Below are positions 45,498-53,782 of a stretch of 64,000 bases of DNA, one piece after another. Every line of letters begins with the position of its first letter. Position 1 is the stretch's first letter. A model generated the notes under the pieces. It was not told the DNA's origin, did not search any database, and worked only from the letters and a program-made list of their open reading frames with translations. The DNA is from Sinorhizobium arboris LMG 14919. Lineage in GTDB: Bacteria; Pseudomonadota; Alphaproteobacteria; Rhizobiales; Rhizobiaceae. The stretch covers positions 1,364,001 through 1,428,000 of the forward strand of contig NZ_ATYB01000008.1 in NCBI RefSeq assembly GCF_000427465.1, in the 5' to 3' direction. A program made the position numbers and the translations under genes.

Positions 45498-45989
45498 ATG
45501 ATACCTCTACCGATCCGCCCGCTTTCGCACAGCGAGTTCGCTCCCTTCGGCGACGTCATCGAGCCTGATGATGCGAAGAGCTTCCCGATCAACGCCGGCA
45601 AATGCATCCGCTATCACGATCTTGCGAAGGTGGAGACGAGCGGCCCGGAGGCCCGAACGCTGGTCAGCCTCCTGAAAGGCGAGCCCTACGACATCCCGTT
45701 GACGCTGAAGATGGTGGAACGGCATCCGCTCGGAAGCCAGGCCTTCGTTCCGCTTACGGGAAATCCCTTTCTCGTCGTCGTCGCGCCCGATGAGGGCGGG
45801 GAGCCCGGCGAGCCGATCGCTTTCGAGACAGCGCCGGGCCAGGGCGTCAACATCGCGCGAAATGTCTGGCACGGAATCCTTACGCCGCTCCGTTCGACCT
45901 CCGAATTCGTCGTCATCGATCGCGGCGGCAGCGGATGCAATCTCGAGGAGCATTTCTTCGACAAGCCCTATCGGGTCGAATACGCGTAA
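45498..45989 (+). CDS. allA: Ureidoglycolate lyase
   Basis: 163 residues from the ATG at 45498, directly after GGGAGGAAAGACC. AllA family cupin-like fold: MIPLPIRPLSHSEFAPFGDVI, MVERHPLGSQAFVPLTGNPF, ARNVWHGILTPL, FVVIDRGG. Splits ureidoglycolate to glyoxylate and urea, feeding Gcl at the head of the same operon. With allE at 35408 this gives the last two ureide steps. The allantoinase and allantoate steps are not in the window. Confidence 0.95.
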   Translation: MIPLPIRPLSHSEFAPFGDVIEPDDAKSFPINAGKCIRYHDLAKVETSGPEARTLVSLLKGEPYDIPLTLKMVERHPLGSQAFVPLTGNPFLVVVAPDEGGEPGEPIAFETAPGQGVNIARNVWHGILTPLRSTSEFVVIDRGGSGCNLEEHFFDKPYRVEYA

Positions 45990-45997
45990 TCGATGCA

Positions 45998-46020
45998 CGC
46001 CCTGCACTTGTTGCGGGGCG
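45998..46020 (+). terminator. Weak terminator-like hairpin after allA
   Basis: CGCCCTGCA and TGCGGGGCG pair over nine positions (one T-G wobble) around a 5-base loop, followed by TTTGAGCTCTT. It is nine bases past the allA stop, at the expected operon end, but the T-run is short. Confidence 0.45.
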
Positions 46021-46066
46021 TTTGAGCTCTTAGGTTCGGTGCTTCCGAGTCCGTGACCGTTGAGCA

Positions 46067-47005
46067 ATGCAGCATTTCGCCAGAAAAATGTGGGGAGAAA
46101 CCGGTTGGGGTATGCCGACCTCGCTCGCCCTGCACCTGGCGCTCGCTCTTCTGCTGCTGGTTCGGCTGCCGGAATTATCCGCGCCGGCAAAGGAGCAAAG
46201 CGTCAGCGTCGAGCTTGTTCCGCAGCCGAAGAATGCGGAACGGCGCGAGGAAAAACCGAACGCGGCCAAGAGCGAGCAGGCGCGCCCTCAGCCCGAGGTA
46301 TTCGAGTCGGCGGCAGCGCCGGTCGAAAAGGAACAGCCGCCTCAGCCTGAGTTGCCTCCCGCTGCGCCGAAAAAGGCCGAAACGCCGAGCGAGACGCCGG
46401 ATGCCTCGCGGTCCGCCCCGGCAAAAACAGAGAACACCGCCAGCGAAAAGCAGGCCGAAACCAGGACGGCGCTAGCGGAGTTGCGCGTCGACTCCAAAGC
46501 CACGGCGAACGAGGCGGCCGATACTGCAAGCGCGCCGCCGGCTGCGCCAGTTCCCCAGGAAAAGCCCGTCCTGGAGGAAGCAAAGGCGGAGCCGACGCAG
46601 AACCCAGCCGAGGCGAACGTCGAGCACGAGTCGAGCCAACTCGTGCAGGCGAGGGAGCTTTATTCCAAAAACGCCCTGTCTGATCCGCACGTAAAGCAGG
46701 CGATCGGCACGCTGCCGCCGAAGAAGCGGGTCGTGCAGCTCTGTACGATCGAGGCACTGGAGCAGATACGGCGCCAAAGACCCGGGTCTGTCCCGGACAT
46801 GTTCGGCCGCCCTGACGGCGGTTTTGCTTCGGAAACCGCGCTCGACGCCAAAGGCGCGGTGTTCCGCAGCCAGGGGAAGTGGTACTCCTTCGATTTCAGG
46901 TGCGAGGTCAACCCCGAAGCGACATCGGTCACTTCCTTCAGCTTCGCGATAGGCAAAGCGATCCCGAAGAGCGAGTGGAGTGCGCGACAGCTGCCGAACA
47001 ATTGA
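46067..47005 (+). CDS. DUF930 protein with a TonB/TolA-like N-terminus
   Basis: 312 residues. One membrane segment lies at about 17-32 (TSLALHLALALLLLVRL), followed by the TonB-like VSVELVPQP. A long low-complexity linker rich in Pro, Ala, Glu and Lys (about 45-185) follows. The C-terminal DUF930 domain (ALSDPHVKQAIGTLPPKKRV, VQLCTIEALEQIRRQRPGSV, WYSFDFRCEVNP) has two cysteines. The topology suggests an inner-membrane anchor with a periplasmic domain reaching across the periplasm. No ribosome site is obvious at the ATG. No exbB/exbD is nearby. Function unknown. Confidence 0.8.
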   Translation: MQHFARKMWGETGWGMPTSLALHLALALLLLVRLPELSAPAKEQSVSVELVPQPKNAERREEKPNAAKSEQARPQPEVFESAAAPVEKEQPPQPELPPAAPKKAETPSETPDASRSAPAKTENTASEKQAETRTALAELRVDSKATANEAADTASAPPAAPVPQEKPVLEEAKAEPTQNPAEANVEHESSQLVQARELYSKNALSDPHVKQAIGTLPPKKRVVQLCTIEALEQIRRQRPGSVPDMFGRPDGGFASETALDAKGAVFRSQGKWYSFDFRCEVNPEATSVTSFSFAIGKAIPKSEWSARQLPNN

Positions 47006-47024
47006 TCACGGCATGGAGGCAGGA

Positions 47025-47600
47025 ATGGCAAGCGCGTATCGCTGGTTGAACGAGCCGGCAAGCTGGGAGGGCGACGACCGCGATCTGTTGCTCAAGACCG
47101 ACGGCGATACGGATTTCTGGCGCGAAACCTTCTACGGCTTCGTGCGCGACAGCGGACATGCCTATCTTCGTCCGGTTTCAGGCGATTTCACCGCCTCGGC
47201 GACGATCGTCGGTCAGTATGAGCAGCTTTACGATCAGGCCGGTCTGATGCTGCGGGTCGACGAGCAGAACTGGATCAAATGCGGTATCGAATATACCGAC
47301 GGGCTGATCCATTTCAGCGTGGTCGTGACGCGCGGCGTGTCGGACTGGTCGGTCATCCCGTTGCACGCCAAGGCGCCTTCGGACCCGCTGGAGGTGCGGC
47401 TGACGCGGCATGGGCATGCGGTGCGGGTGCAATTCCGCTTTGCTGAGGAACGCTGGCAGATGGCGCGACTCTGCCCGTTCTCCTCTGCCGAGGCCGAGGT
47501 AGGTGTCACGGCCTGTTCGCCGGAGCGCGCGGGCTTCGAGGCAAGATTCCGCGGGCTGACCGTCGGCCCGCCGATTGCGCGCAGCTTGCACGACGACTGA
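47025..47600 (+). CDS. DUF1349 family protein (YesU-like)
   Basis: 191 residues from the ATG at 47025, which follows GGAGGCAGGA. A concanavalin-like beta-sandwich family: FWRETFYGFVRDSGHAYL, LYDQAGLMLRVDEQNWIKCG, IEYTDGLIHFSVVVTRG, DWSVIPL, FAEERWQMARLCPF. There is no signal peptide. Members bind carbohydrate-like ligands in structure, but no activity is established. The frame starts upstream of the DUF930 stop, but the chosen start lies 19 bases after it. Confidence 0.88.
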   Translation: MASAYRWLNEPASWEGDDRDLLLKTDGDTDFWRETFYGFVRDSGHAYLRPVSGDFTASATIVGQYEQLYDQAGLMLRVDEQNWIKCGIEYTDGLIHFSVVVTRGVSDWSVIPLHAKAPSDPLEVRLTRHGHAVRVQFRFAEERWQMARLCPFSSAEAEVGVTACSPERAGFEARFRGLTVGPPIARSLHDD

Positions 47601-47631
47601 CGGCTCGGTGGTGTGGAGCCGCCGCTTTGGG

Positions 47632-47890
47632 TCAGGCAATCGCGCGCGGCGCCAGGTTGACCGGCCGGCAGGAGTCGCGGATCACCAGTCTCCCCTGGAG
47701 CACGAGACGGCGCGGCGTTTTCGGGCTGGGCCGGAAAGGCGGTCGAGGATGAGCTGCGCAGCTTGTCCGCCGATCGCCTGGACCGGCTGGGCGATGGTCG
47801 TCAGATGTGGCTGGAAGACGTCGGCCCAGGGCAATGTCGTCCAGATCTGGGGCGGCACGGGGACGCAACCGGCCCATGATCGCCATGACG
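47632..47890 (-). pseudogene. LacI-family regulator, C-terminal remnant with two frameshifts
   Basis: On the minus strand three pieces line up as a LacI C-terminus in two alternating frames: PDLDDIALG (to about 47820), then ADVFQPHLTTIAQPVQAIGG to LILDRLSGPA (47825-47723), then KTPRRLVLQGRLVIRDSC and the stop at 47632. The shifts compensate each other. No DNA-binding domain is left. It lies 3' of otnK on the same strand. Confidence 0.7.
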
Positions 47891-47996
47891 GCTTCCACGA
47901 ATTCGCGGACAAGGAGCCGGGCATCAAGAACCTGCTCGACACGCAGTGAAGAACGGGATGAGGGAAAACGTGAACGGATCCCCCACCGCCCTTCTC

Positions 47997-49274
47997 TCAC
48001 CGCATCGCCGACAGCGCCGTGGCGAAGAAATCCTCTCCGCCGAAATTACCTGACTTCAGCGCCAGCAGCATATCCTCTCCGGCAGTGCCGATCGTCCTCA
48101 AGAGGGGAACGCCCGGTGCGATCTCCGGACCGATCAGGAAGGCGGGAATGCCGAGCCTGTCGACCGTCGCGCCGGATGTCTCTCCGCCGGCCACGACGAG
48201 GCGTCTGACGCCGCGCCGGACGAGTTCGCTTGAGATCGTCGCCGTTGCCGTTTCGATCGCATGGCCGGAGGCCTCGCGCCCGAAGCGTGCCTGAAGACGC
48301 GAAACGGTTTCGGGCGTAGCGCTCGCGGCGATGACGACAGGCCCCTCGGCGATCCGCTCTCCCGCCCAGGCGACGGCCGCGGAAATCTCGTCCGATCCGC
48401 CGAGGAGCTTTTCCGTGTCGATCCTCAGGACGGGCATCCGGCTTTCGGCTGCCGCAATCTGCTTCAGCGTCGCCGCCGAGCAACTGCCCGCGACGACGGC
48501 GGCAAGGCCGCCGACGGGGCGCGTCACGGGCTCCGCGCCGGCGCCCGCCGATGCCCGGCCGGAGCGCACGAGTGCGCGGGCGAGCCCGAGCCCCAGGCCC
48601 GATGCGCCGGTGGAGACGGGCATTGCCAGCGCGATCCGGCCGAGCGTTTCCAGATCGCCTTCGAAGACGGCATCCGCGATCGCCGCGGCGACGCCTTCGC
48701 CGCTGAGCCCGTCGAGCCGCGCTTTTACCGCGTCCGGTCCGGCTGCCACAGTCGCCAGGTCGACGAGCCCGACAGTGCCGCGCGACTGCCGGGCGAGCAC
48801 CCTTGCCAGATTGGCGTCGCGCATCGGGTTGAGCGGGTGGTCTTTCAGCGGGCTTTCGTCGAGCGGCTGGCCGTTGACGAAGAGATGGCCGAGATAGACC
48901 GTACGCCCCGTTTCCGGGAAGGCCGGCGTAACGAGGGCAATGCTGCCGCCGGAGACGCTCAGAAGCGCCTCGGTTACCGGTCCGATATTGCCGCGGTCCG
49001 TCGAATCGAAGGTCGAGCAGATCTTGTACATTACATGGGCCGCACCGCGGCCGCGCAGCCAGCTTTCCGCGTCGAGCGCCGCGGCCACGGCCTCGCCGGC
49101 CGGAGCCGAGCGGATTTTCAGGGAGACGACCACCGCATCGGCGTCGGGCAGTGCGAGCGCCGGATCGGGAATGCCGACCGTCTGCACGGTGCGCAGCCCG
49201 TTCTTCGTCAGTGTGTTGGCCAGGTCCGAGGCGCCGGTATAGTCGTCGGCGATTGATCCGAGCAGAATGGTCAT
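47997..49274 (-). CDS. otnK: 3-oxo-tetronate 4-kinase (DUF1537/four-carbon acid sugar kinase)
   Basis: 425 residues. The N-terminal substrate domain starts ILLGSIADDYTGASDLANTL, with KICSTFDSTDRGNIGPV. The C-terminal nucleotide domain has VVAGGETSGATVDRLGI. Phosphorylates 3-oxo-tetronate (an L-threonate or D-erythronate product) at O4. It begins three bases after the otnI stop and is third in the minus-strand order ltnD-otnI-otnK. The neighbours otnI, ltnD, otnC and denD together give a full route to dihydroxyacetone phosphate, which supports the assignment. Confidence 0.94.
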   Translation of the reverse strand: MTILLGSIADDYTGASDLANTLTKNGLRTVQTVGIPDPALALPDADAVVVSLKIRSAPAGEAVAAALDAESWLRGRGAAHVMYKICSTFDSTDRGNIGPVTEALLSVSGGSIALVTPAFPETGRTVYLGHLFVNGQPLDESPLKDHPLNPMRDANLARVLARQSRGTVGLVDLATVAAGPDAVKARLDGLSGEGVAAAIADAVFEGDLETLGRIALAMPVSTGASGLGLGLARALVRSGRASAGAGAEPVTRPVGGLAAVVAGSCSAATLKQIAAAESRMPVLRIDTEKLLGGSDEISAAVAWAGERIAEGPVVIAASATPETVSRLQARFGREASGHAIETATATISSELVRRGVRRLVVAGGETSGATVDRLGIPAFLIGPEIAPGVPLLRTIGTAGEDMLLALKSGNFGGEDFFATALSAMR

Positions 49275-49277
49275 GGG

Positions 49278-50054
49278 TCAGCTCCGTTGAAAGGGTTCGA
49301 ACCAGCCGAGGCCGGCGAGCGTGGAGCCGCGCGGATTATATTCGCAGCCGACGAAACCTCTATAGCCGAGGCGGTCGATTTCCTGGAACAGATAGGGATA
49401 ATTCAGCTCTTCTCCGTCCGGCTCACCCCGTGAGGGAACGCTGGCGATCTGGATGTGGCCGGTCACCGGCATGAGGCGGCGGAGTGCCGTCGCGACGTCC
49501 CCATGCATGATCTGCCGGTGGTAGATGTCGAACTGGAGCTTCAGGTTGGAGTGTCCGAGTTCCGCGATGAGCCGTTCGGCGGCCCCGAAATCATTGAGGA
49601 AGTAGCCGGGCATGTTGCGGCCGTTGATCGGCTCGATAAGAAGAAGCAAGTCCTTTTCGGCCAGGCGCTCGGCCGTGTAGGCGACCGAGCGGCGGTAGCA
49701 CGCGACCGCCTCCGGATCGGACGGGTCGGCCAGTCCCGCCATCAGGTGCAGCCGGCCGACGCCGGTCGCAGCCGCGTAGTCCAGCGCCTTGCCGATATCC
49801 GATTTCAGGTCGTCGAAACGGCCGGGCAGGGCGGCGATGCCGCGCTCGCCCGCCGCCCAGTCGCCCGGAGGCAGATTGAACAGCGCCTGCTCGAGCCCGT
49901 TGCGGGCAAGCCGCTCGGCAATCGCCTCGGGCGAGGCCTCGTAGGGAAAGAGATATTCGACGGCGGTGAATCCGGCGTCGGCCGCCGCATCGAAGCGGTC
50001 GAGAAACGCCCATTCGGTGAACATCATCGTCAGATTGGCGGCGAAAACGGGCAT
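49278..50054 (-). CDS. otnI: 2-oxo-tetronate isomerase
   Basis: 258 residues from the ATG at 50054 (MPVFAANLTMMFTEWAFLDR). The frame extends upstream into ltnD. A TIM barrel related to Hyi, with catalytic-region LLLLIEPINGRNMPGYFL and FVGCEYNPRGST. Moves the keto group from C2 to C3 of the tetronate formed by LtnD or DenD. It starts 10 bases after the ltnD stop and runs into otnK. The hyi-like sequence alone could also mean hydroxypyruvate isomerase; the operon context decides. Confidence 0.92.
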   Translation of the reverse strand: MPVFAANLTMMFTEWAFLDRFDAAADAGFTAVEYLFPYEASPEAIAERLARNGLEQALFNLPPGDWAAGERGIAALPGRFDDLKSDIGKALDYAAATGVGRLHLMAGLADPSDPEAVACYRRSVAYTAERLAEKDLLLLIEPINGRNMPGYFLNDFGAAERLIAELGHSNLKLQFDIYHRQIMHGDVATALRRLMPVTGHIQIASVPSRGEPDGEELNYPYLFQEIDRLGYRGFVGCEYNPRGSTLAGLGWFEPFQRS

Positions 50055-50064
50055 TCGTGTCGTC

Positions 50065-50970
50065 CTATGATCTGTTCTTTTCGGGCAACTCGGCACCGGA
50101 GAGCTGTGCGTAAAGCCGCGCAAGGGAAGCGTCGTCGTCGCGCCCCATGCCTGCACCCGAAGCTGCGAGATACATCTGCAGTGCCGCGGCGGCGAGCGGC
50201 ACGGGATAGCGCTCGGCGCGCGCCATATCCTGGACGATCCCGAGATCCTTCACGAAAATCTCGATGGCGCTCAGCGGCGTATAATCTCCCGCAAGCACAT
50301 GCGGGACGCGGTTCTCGAACATCCAGGAGTTGCCGGCCGATGCGGTGATCACCTCGTAGACCCTGTCCAGATCGAGCCCTTGCTTGGCGGCAAAGGCGAT
50401 CGCCTCGCAGGCGGCGGCGATATGAACGCCGGCGAGAAGCTGGTTGATCATCTTGAATGCGGCCCCGGTCCCGGCAGCGGCGCCCAGTTCGTAGACCTTG
50501 GCGGCCATGGCATCGAGCGCCGGTCGCGCCGCCGCGAAGGCCTGCGGCGATCCCGAAGCCATGATCGTCAGTTCGCCCTGTTCGGCCTTTGCCGCACCGC
50601 CCGATATCGGCGCGTCGAGATAGTGAACTCCCAGCGCTTCCAGTCGCTGCGCAAGGTCGCGGGCGATCGCCGGGTCCATGGTCGCGGACGACACGAATAC
50701 GGCGCCGGGCTTCATCGCGCCGGCGAGGCCATGGGGGCCGAACAGAACGGCTTGTGTCTGAGCGCCGTTCACCACGACCGACACGACGATGTCGGCGCCA
50801 GCCGCCAGCTCGCCGAGCGTGCCCGCTGCGCGCCCGCCCTGGGCGACGAAACGCTCCACCGCCGCGGGCGCGACGTCATATCCGACGACATCGAACCCCG
50901 CGCGCATGATCGAGCACGCCATGCCGAAACCCATCGAGCCGAGGCCGGCCACCGCGATCTTCACTGCCAC
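50065..50970 (-). CDS. ltnD: L-threonate dehydrogenase
   Basis: 301 residues from a GTG at 50970 with GGAGGAAC upstream. A beta-hydroxyacid dehydrogenase: VAGLGSMGFGMA at 7-18, LDAPISGGAAKAEQG, and catalytic K173 in GAAFKMINQ. Oxidises L-threonate at C2 to 2-oxo-tetronate with NAD+. It is first in the minus-strand operon with otnI and otnK, divergent from a LacI regulator with twin operators. The family is broad, so the substrate rests on the neighbours. Confidence 0.9.
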   Translation of the reverse strand: MAVKIAVAGLGSMGFGMACSIMRAGFDVVGYDVAPAAVERFVAQGGRAAGTLGELAAGADIVVSVVVNGAQTQAVLFGPHGLAGAMKPGAVFVSSATMDPAIARDLAQRLEALGVHYLDAPISGGAAKAEQGELTIMASGSPQAFAAARPALDAMAAKVYELGAAAGTGAAFKMINQLLAGVHIAAACEAIAFAAKQGLDLDRVYEVITASAGNSWMFENRVPHVLAGDYTPLSAIEIFVKDLGIVQDMARAERYPVPLAAAALQMYLAASGAGMGRDDDASLARLYAQLSGAELPEKNRS

Positions 50971-51016
50971 TCCCGTTCCTCCGTGAGGTCATGAACGCGA
51001 TCGATCCTAGTGGTGT

Positions 51017-51032
51017 TTGGCAGCGCTGCCAA
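51017..51032. promoter_or_regulatory. LacI-family operator, perfect palindrome
   Basis: TTGGCAGCGCTGCCAA is a perfect 16-bp palindrome, the classic LacI/GalR form with a central CG step. It lies between ltnD and the lacI-type gene. Its centre is 22 bp from the second copy. Confidence 0.8.
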
Positions 51033-51038
51033 CCGAAA

Positions 51039-51054
51039 TTGGTAGCGCTGCCAA
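51039..51054. promoter_or_regulatory. LacI-family operator, second copy
   Basis: TTGGTAGCGCTGCCAA differs from the first copy by one base. Together they would let the LacI protein control both divergent units. Confidence 0.78.
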
Positions 51055-51109
51055 AAAAAATCGCTATGAGTGGAGGCAACGAACGGACCTCGGGGAGCAA
51101 AGCGGGAAA

Positions 51110-52114
51110 GTGGGTACGGAGGTCAAGCAGCAGGCGAGCGTCACGCTTGCGCAGGTGGCGCAAGCCGCGGGCGTCGGCGAGAGCACGGTTTCCCGCGTTC
51201 TTCGCAATCAGGGTTCGTTCTCCCCGAAGGCGCGTCAGCGCGTGCTGGAGGCGGTCGAGCGGCTCGGCTACGTGCCGAACCGGATCGCCGGAACCCTGGC
51301 ATCTGCGGGGTCACGCCTCGTCGCCTTCGTCGTTCCTTCGCTTACCAATATCGTGTTTCCGGACGTGCTCAGGGGCGCGAGCGGCGTGCTGGAGAAAAGC
51401 CAGTATCAGGCGGTCTTTTCGGTGACCGACTACGATCCGCAGCGCGAAGAGGCGCTTGTCGCCGCGATGCTCGCCTGGCGGCCGGCGGCGGTCATGCTTG
51501 CCGGCTTCGAGCATACCGAAGGCACGCTCAGGATGTTGCGGGCAAGCGGCTGCCGCGTCGTGGAACTGCTCGATCTGGACGGGACGGCCGTGGACCTTGC
51601 GGTCGGGTTCTCCAACCGGCGGGCGGGCGGCGCAAGCGCCGATTTCCTGTTGAAGCGGGGTTATCGCCGGATCGGCTATGTCGGCCACGCGCTCGACCGG
51701 GACACGCGCGCCGGCAAGCGCTTCGACGGCTTCCGCGAAGCTCTCGATCTGGCCGGGGTCCCTCTCGCCGATCGGGAAATCCACGCGGGCGAGTCTTCGG
51801 TGGAGAGCGGGCGGGCGGGCCTGGAAAGGCTTCTCCGGAGAAATGCCGGGCTCGATGCCGTCTATTTCTCGAACGACGACATGGCGCTGGGCGGCTATTT
51901 CCACTGCCTTGCACGCGCTATTCCCGTGCCCTCCGGGGTTGCTCTCTTCGGCCATAACGGGCTCGACATCGGCCAGGCGACGCCACAGCCCCTTGCGACC
52001 ATCCGCACGCCCCGGGTCGCCACGGGAAAGCTCGCCGCCGAGCTGGTCGTCGGCGGCGCGCCGCCCCAGGTCGCAGACCTCGGATTCGAACTGCTTGCAG
52101 GCGCAACGGCCTGA
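51110..52114 (+). CDS. LacI-family regulator of the C4 acid-sugar genes
   Basis: 334 residues from the GTG at 51110; the frame opens at 51017, inside the operators, so a later start is needed. The helix-turn-helix is clear: VTLAQVAQAAGVGESTVSRVL near residue 10, then YVPNRIAGTLASAGS. The effector domain follows, with YFSNDDMALGGYFHC. It is divergent from ltnD-otnI-otnK and 16 bases upstream of otnC, so it probably represses both arms until a tetronate or its oxo product appears. Confidence 0.9.
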   Translation: MGTEVKQQASVTLAQVAQAAGVGESTVSRVLRNQGSFSPKARQRVLEAVERLGYVPNRIAGTLASAGSRLVAFVVPSLTNIVFPDVLRGASGVLEKSQYQAVFSVTDYDPQREEALVAAMLAWRPAAVMLAGFEHTEGTLRMLRASGCRVVELLDLDGTAVDLAVGFSNRRAGGASADFLLKRGYRRIGYVGHALDRDTRAGKRFDGFREALDLAGVPLADREIHAGESSVESGRAGLERLLRRNAGLDAVYFSNDDMALGGYFHCLARAIPVPSGVALFGHNGLDIGQATPQPLATIRTPRVATGKLAAELVVGGAPPQVADLGFELLAGATA

Positions 52115-52130
52115 ACGGAAGGAGCGTAAC

Positions 52131-52808
52131 ATGTCCGAAACACGTCTTCGCGAAGAGATCTGCCGCTACGGCCGTTCCCTGTTCGAGCGGGGCCTGACGC
52201 CCGGCTCGTCCGGCAACATCTCGCTGAGGCTCGATGACGGCGGTTGGCTCGTGACGCCCACCAATGCCTCCCTCGGCTTCCTCGATCCCGCGCGGATCTC
52301 GCGCCTCGACGCCGGCGGCCGGCTCGTCTCGGGCGACAAGCCGACAAAGGAGATTCCGCTCCATGCCGCTCTATACGAAACGCGCGGCAGCGCCCGCGCG
52401 ATCGTTCATCTCCATTCCACCCATGCGGTCGCGCTTACCATGCTGCCGGAAATCGATCCGCGTGCCGCCCTTCCGCCGATGACGCCCTATTACCTCATGC
52501 GGGCCGGGGAGACGGCGCTCGTGCCCTACTACCGCCCGGGCGACCCGGCGGTCGCCGATGCGATCCGCGGGCTCGCAGGCAGATATTCCTCCGTGCTGCT
52601 TGCCAATCACGGTCCGGTCGTCGCCGGCGACAGTCTGGAGGCCGCGGTCTTTGCGACGGAGGAACTGGAGGAGACGGCCAAGCTCTACCTGCTCCTGCGC
52701 AACCTCAATCCACGCTACCTCAGCCCGCAACAAGTGGCCGATCTGGCCAAAACCTTCAATCTCGACCTGCCCTCGCTCGCCGATCACGAAGGACATGAGC
52801 ATGGTTAG
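52131..52808 (+). CDS. otnC: 3-oxo-tetronate 4-phosphate decarboxylase (class II aldolase family)
   Basis: 225 residues from the ATG at 52131, after GGAAGGAGCG. Class II aldolase fold with the zinc histidines in IVHLHSTHA (H93, H95) and LANHGPV (H160). The catalytic-region Glu is in TKEIPLHAAL (E74), and the phosphate-binding SSGNIS loop is at 26-31. Converts the OtnK product to dihydroxyacetone phosphate and CO2. It directly follows the lacI-type gene. The family also includes fuculose-phosphate aldolases, but the context fits OtnC. Confidence 0.92.
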   Translation: MSETRLREEICRYGRSLFERGLTPGSSGNISLRLDDGGWLVTPTNASLGFLDPARISRLDAGGRLVSGDKPTKEIPLHAALYETRGSARAIVHLHSTHAVALTMLPEIDPRAALPPMTPYYLMRAGETALVPYYRPGDPAVADAIRGLAGRYSSVLLANHGPVVAGDSLEAAVFATEELEETAKLYLLLRNLNPRYLSPQQVADLAKTFNLDLPSLADHEGHEHG

Positions 52809-52931
52809 AGTGCCGGTCTGAATCCCGGCTTGCCATCCCACGGCACCGCACAACGGGCCGTGCATTTTTGGTGCGCTGCCGCAACGAACCTGTCTTGACC
52901 GGGCCTCCCGATACGCACTCTATTGGTCATA

Positions 52932-52960
52932 CTGATCTGCTGGACCAACCAGTGGATCAG
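52932..52960. promoter_or_regulatory. 29-bp palindrome upstream of the GntR gene
   Basis: Symmetric half-sites CTGATC-NN-CTGG (52932-52943) and CCAG-NN-GATCAG (52949-52960) surround a 5-base centre. It lies 15 bases before the GntR start, a good place for an autoregulatory operator. Confidence 0.6.
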
Positions 52961-52974
52961 TTGGAGGCGCGGCG

Positions 52975-53738
52975 ATGAACGGAAGTCCAATCCTCACGCA
53001 TATGCCGAAGGTCGGGCAGAGCCTCGAGCGCCGTACCGCGCGCGACCTCATCGCCGACAAGCTCATGGTACTGGTTGCGACCAACATGCTGAGGCCGGGC
53101 GACGTGCTGCCGGGCGAACGCGAGCTTGCGAGCGTGCTCCATGTGAGCCGCGAAACCGTCCGGGGCGCCATCCAGACGCTCGCGGCGCGCGGCGTGGTCG
53201 AGGTGTCGCAAGGAAGCAGACGCGCGTAGGAACTGTCGATCTCAGCCATCTTACGGTGACGATCGCCTCGCCGAACGCGATCGACAGTTACGATCTGGAG
53301 GACGTTCATGCCGCACGGCTCCACATCGAGCTGAAGGTCGTCGGCGATGCGGCCGAAAACATCGACGAGGAATCGCTTCGCAAACTTGACAGCCTTCTCG
53401 ATGCGCAGAAGATCTGTGGCGACGACGCCATGCGCTTTCTGATCTGCGACCGTGAGTTTCATGTGGCGATCTACCGGGCCTGCGGCAATCCGCTGCTCTG
53501 CGATTTCGTCACCGACCTCTATACCTATATGATGGATTACCGGCGCAACGCCATGTCGCGGCCGGGAGCCATCGAAGCGAGCTACAAGGATCACAGCGAC
53601 ATCGTTGCCGCGCTCAGGCGGCGCGACCGGGCGGCGGTCGTCGACGCGTTTCACCGCCATCTGATCCGCATCTACGAGACGACCAAGGATCTGCTGGCGG
53701 GCGAGGAGGTAAACGGAAAGAACAGAAAGCTAAGCTGA
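52975..53738 (+). pseudogene. GntR/FadR-family regulator interrupted by a frameshift
   Basis: The first frame (52975-53229) encodes the winged helix: LIADKLMVLVATNMLRPGDV, LPGERELASVLHVSRETVRG, AIQTLAARGVVEVSQGSR, then an early stop. The FCD effector domain continues in another frame (about 53220-53738): TRVGTVDLSHLTV, LICDREFHVAIYRACGN, DHSDIVAALRRRDRAAV. One missing base near 53212-53223 accounts for the break. GGAGG precedes the ATG. A regulator of denD and later genes is likely if intact. It may be a true pseudogene or a sequence error. Confidence 0.85.
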
Positions 53739-53782
53739 GCCAGGGCTGATCGGGTGGCTGAACAGGAGGAGGTTGGCCGCAA

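Noticed and set aside
53210..53230. Programmed ribosomal frameshifting to join the two GntR halves
   Set aside because: No slippery heptamer or downstream structure is seen at the join, and such control is not known for GntR regulators. A simple mutation or sequence error is more likely.
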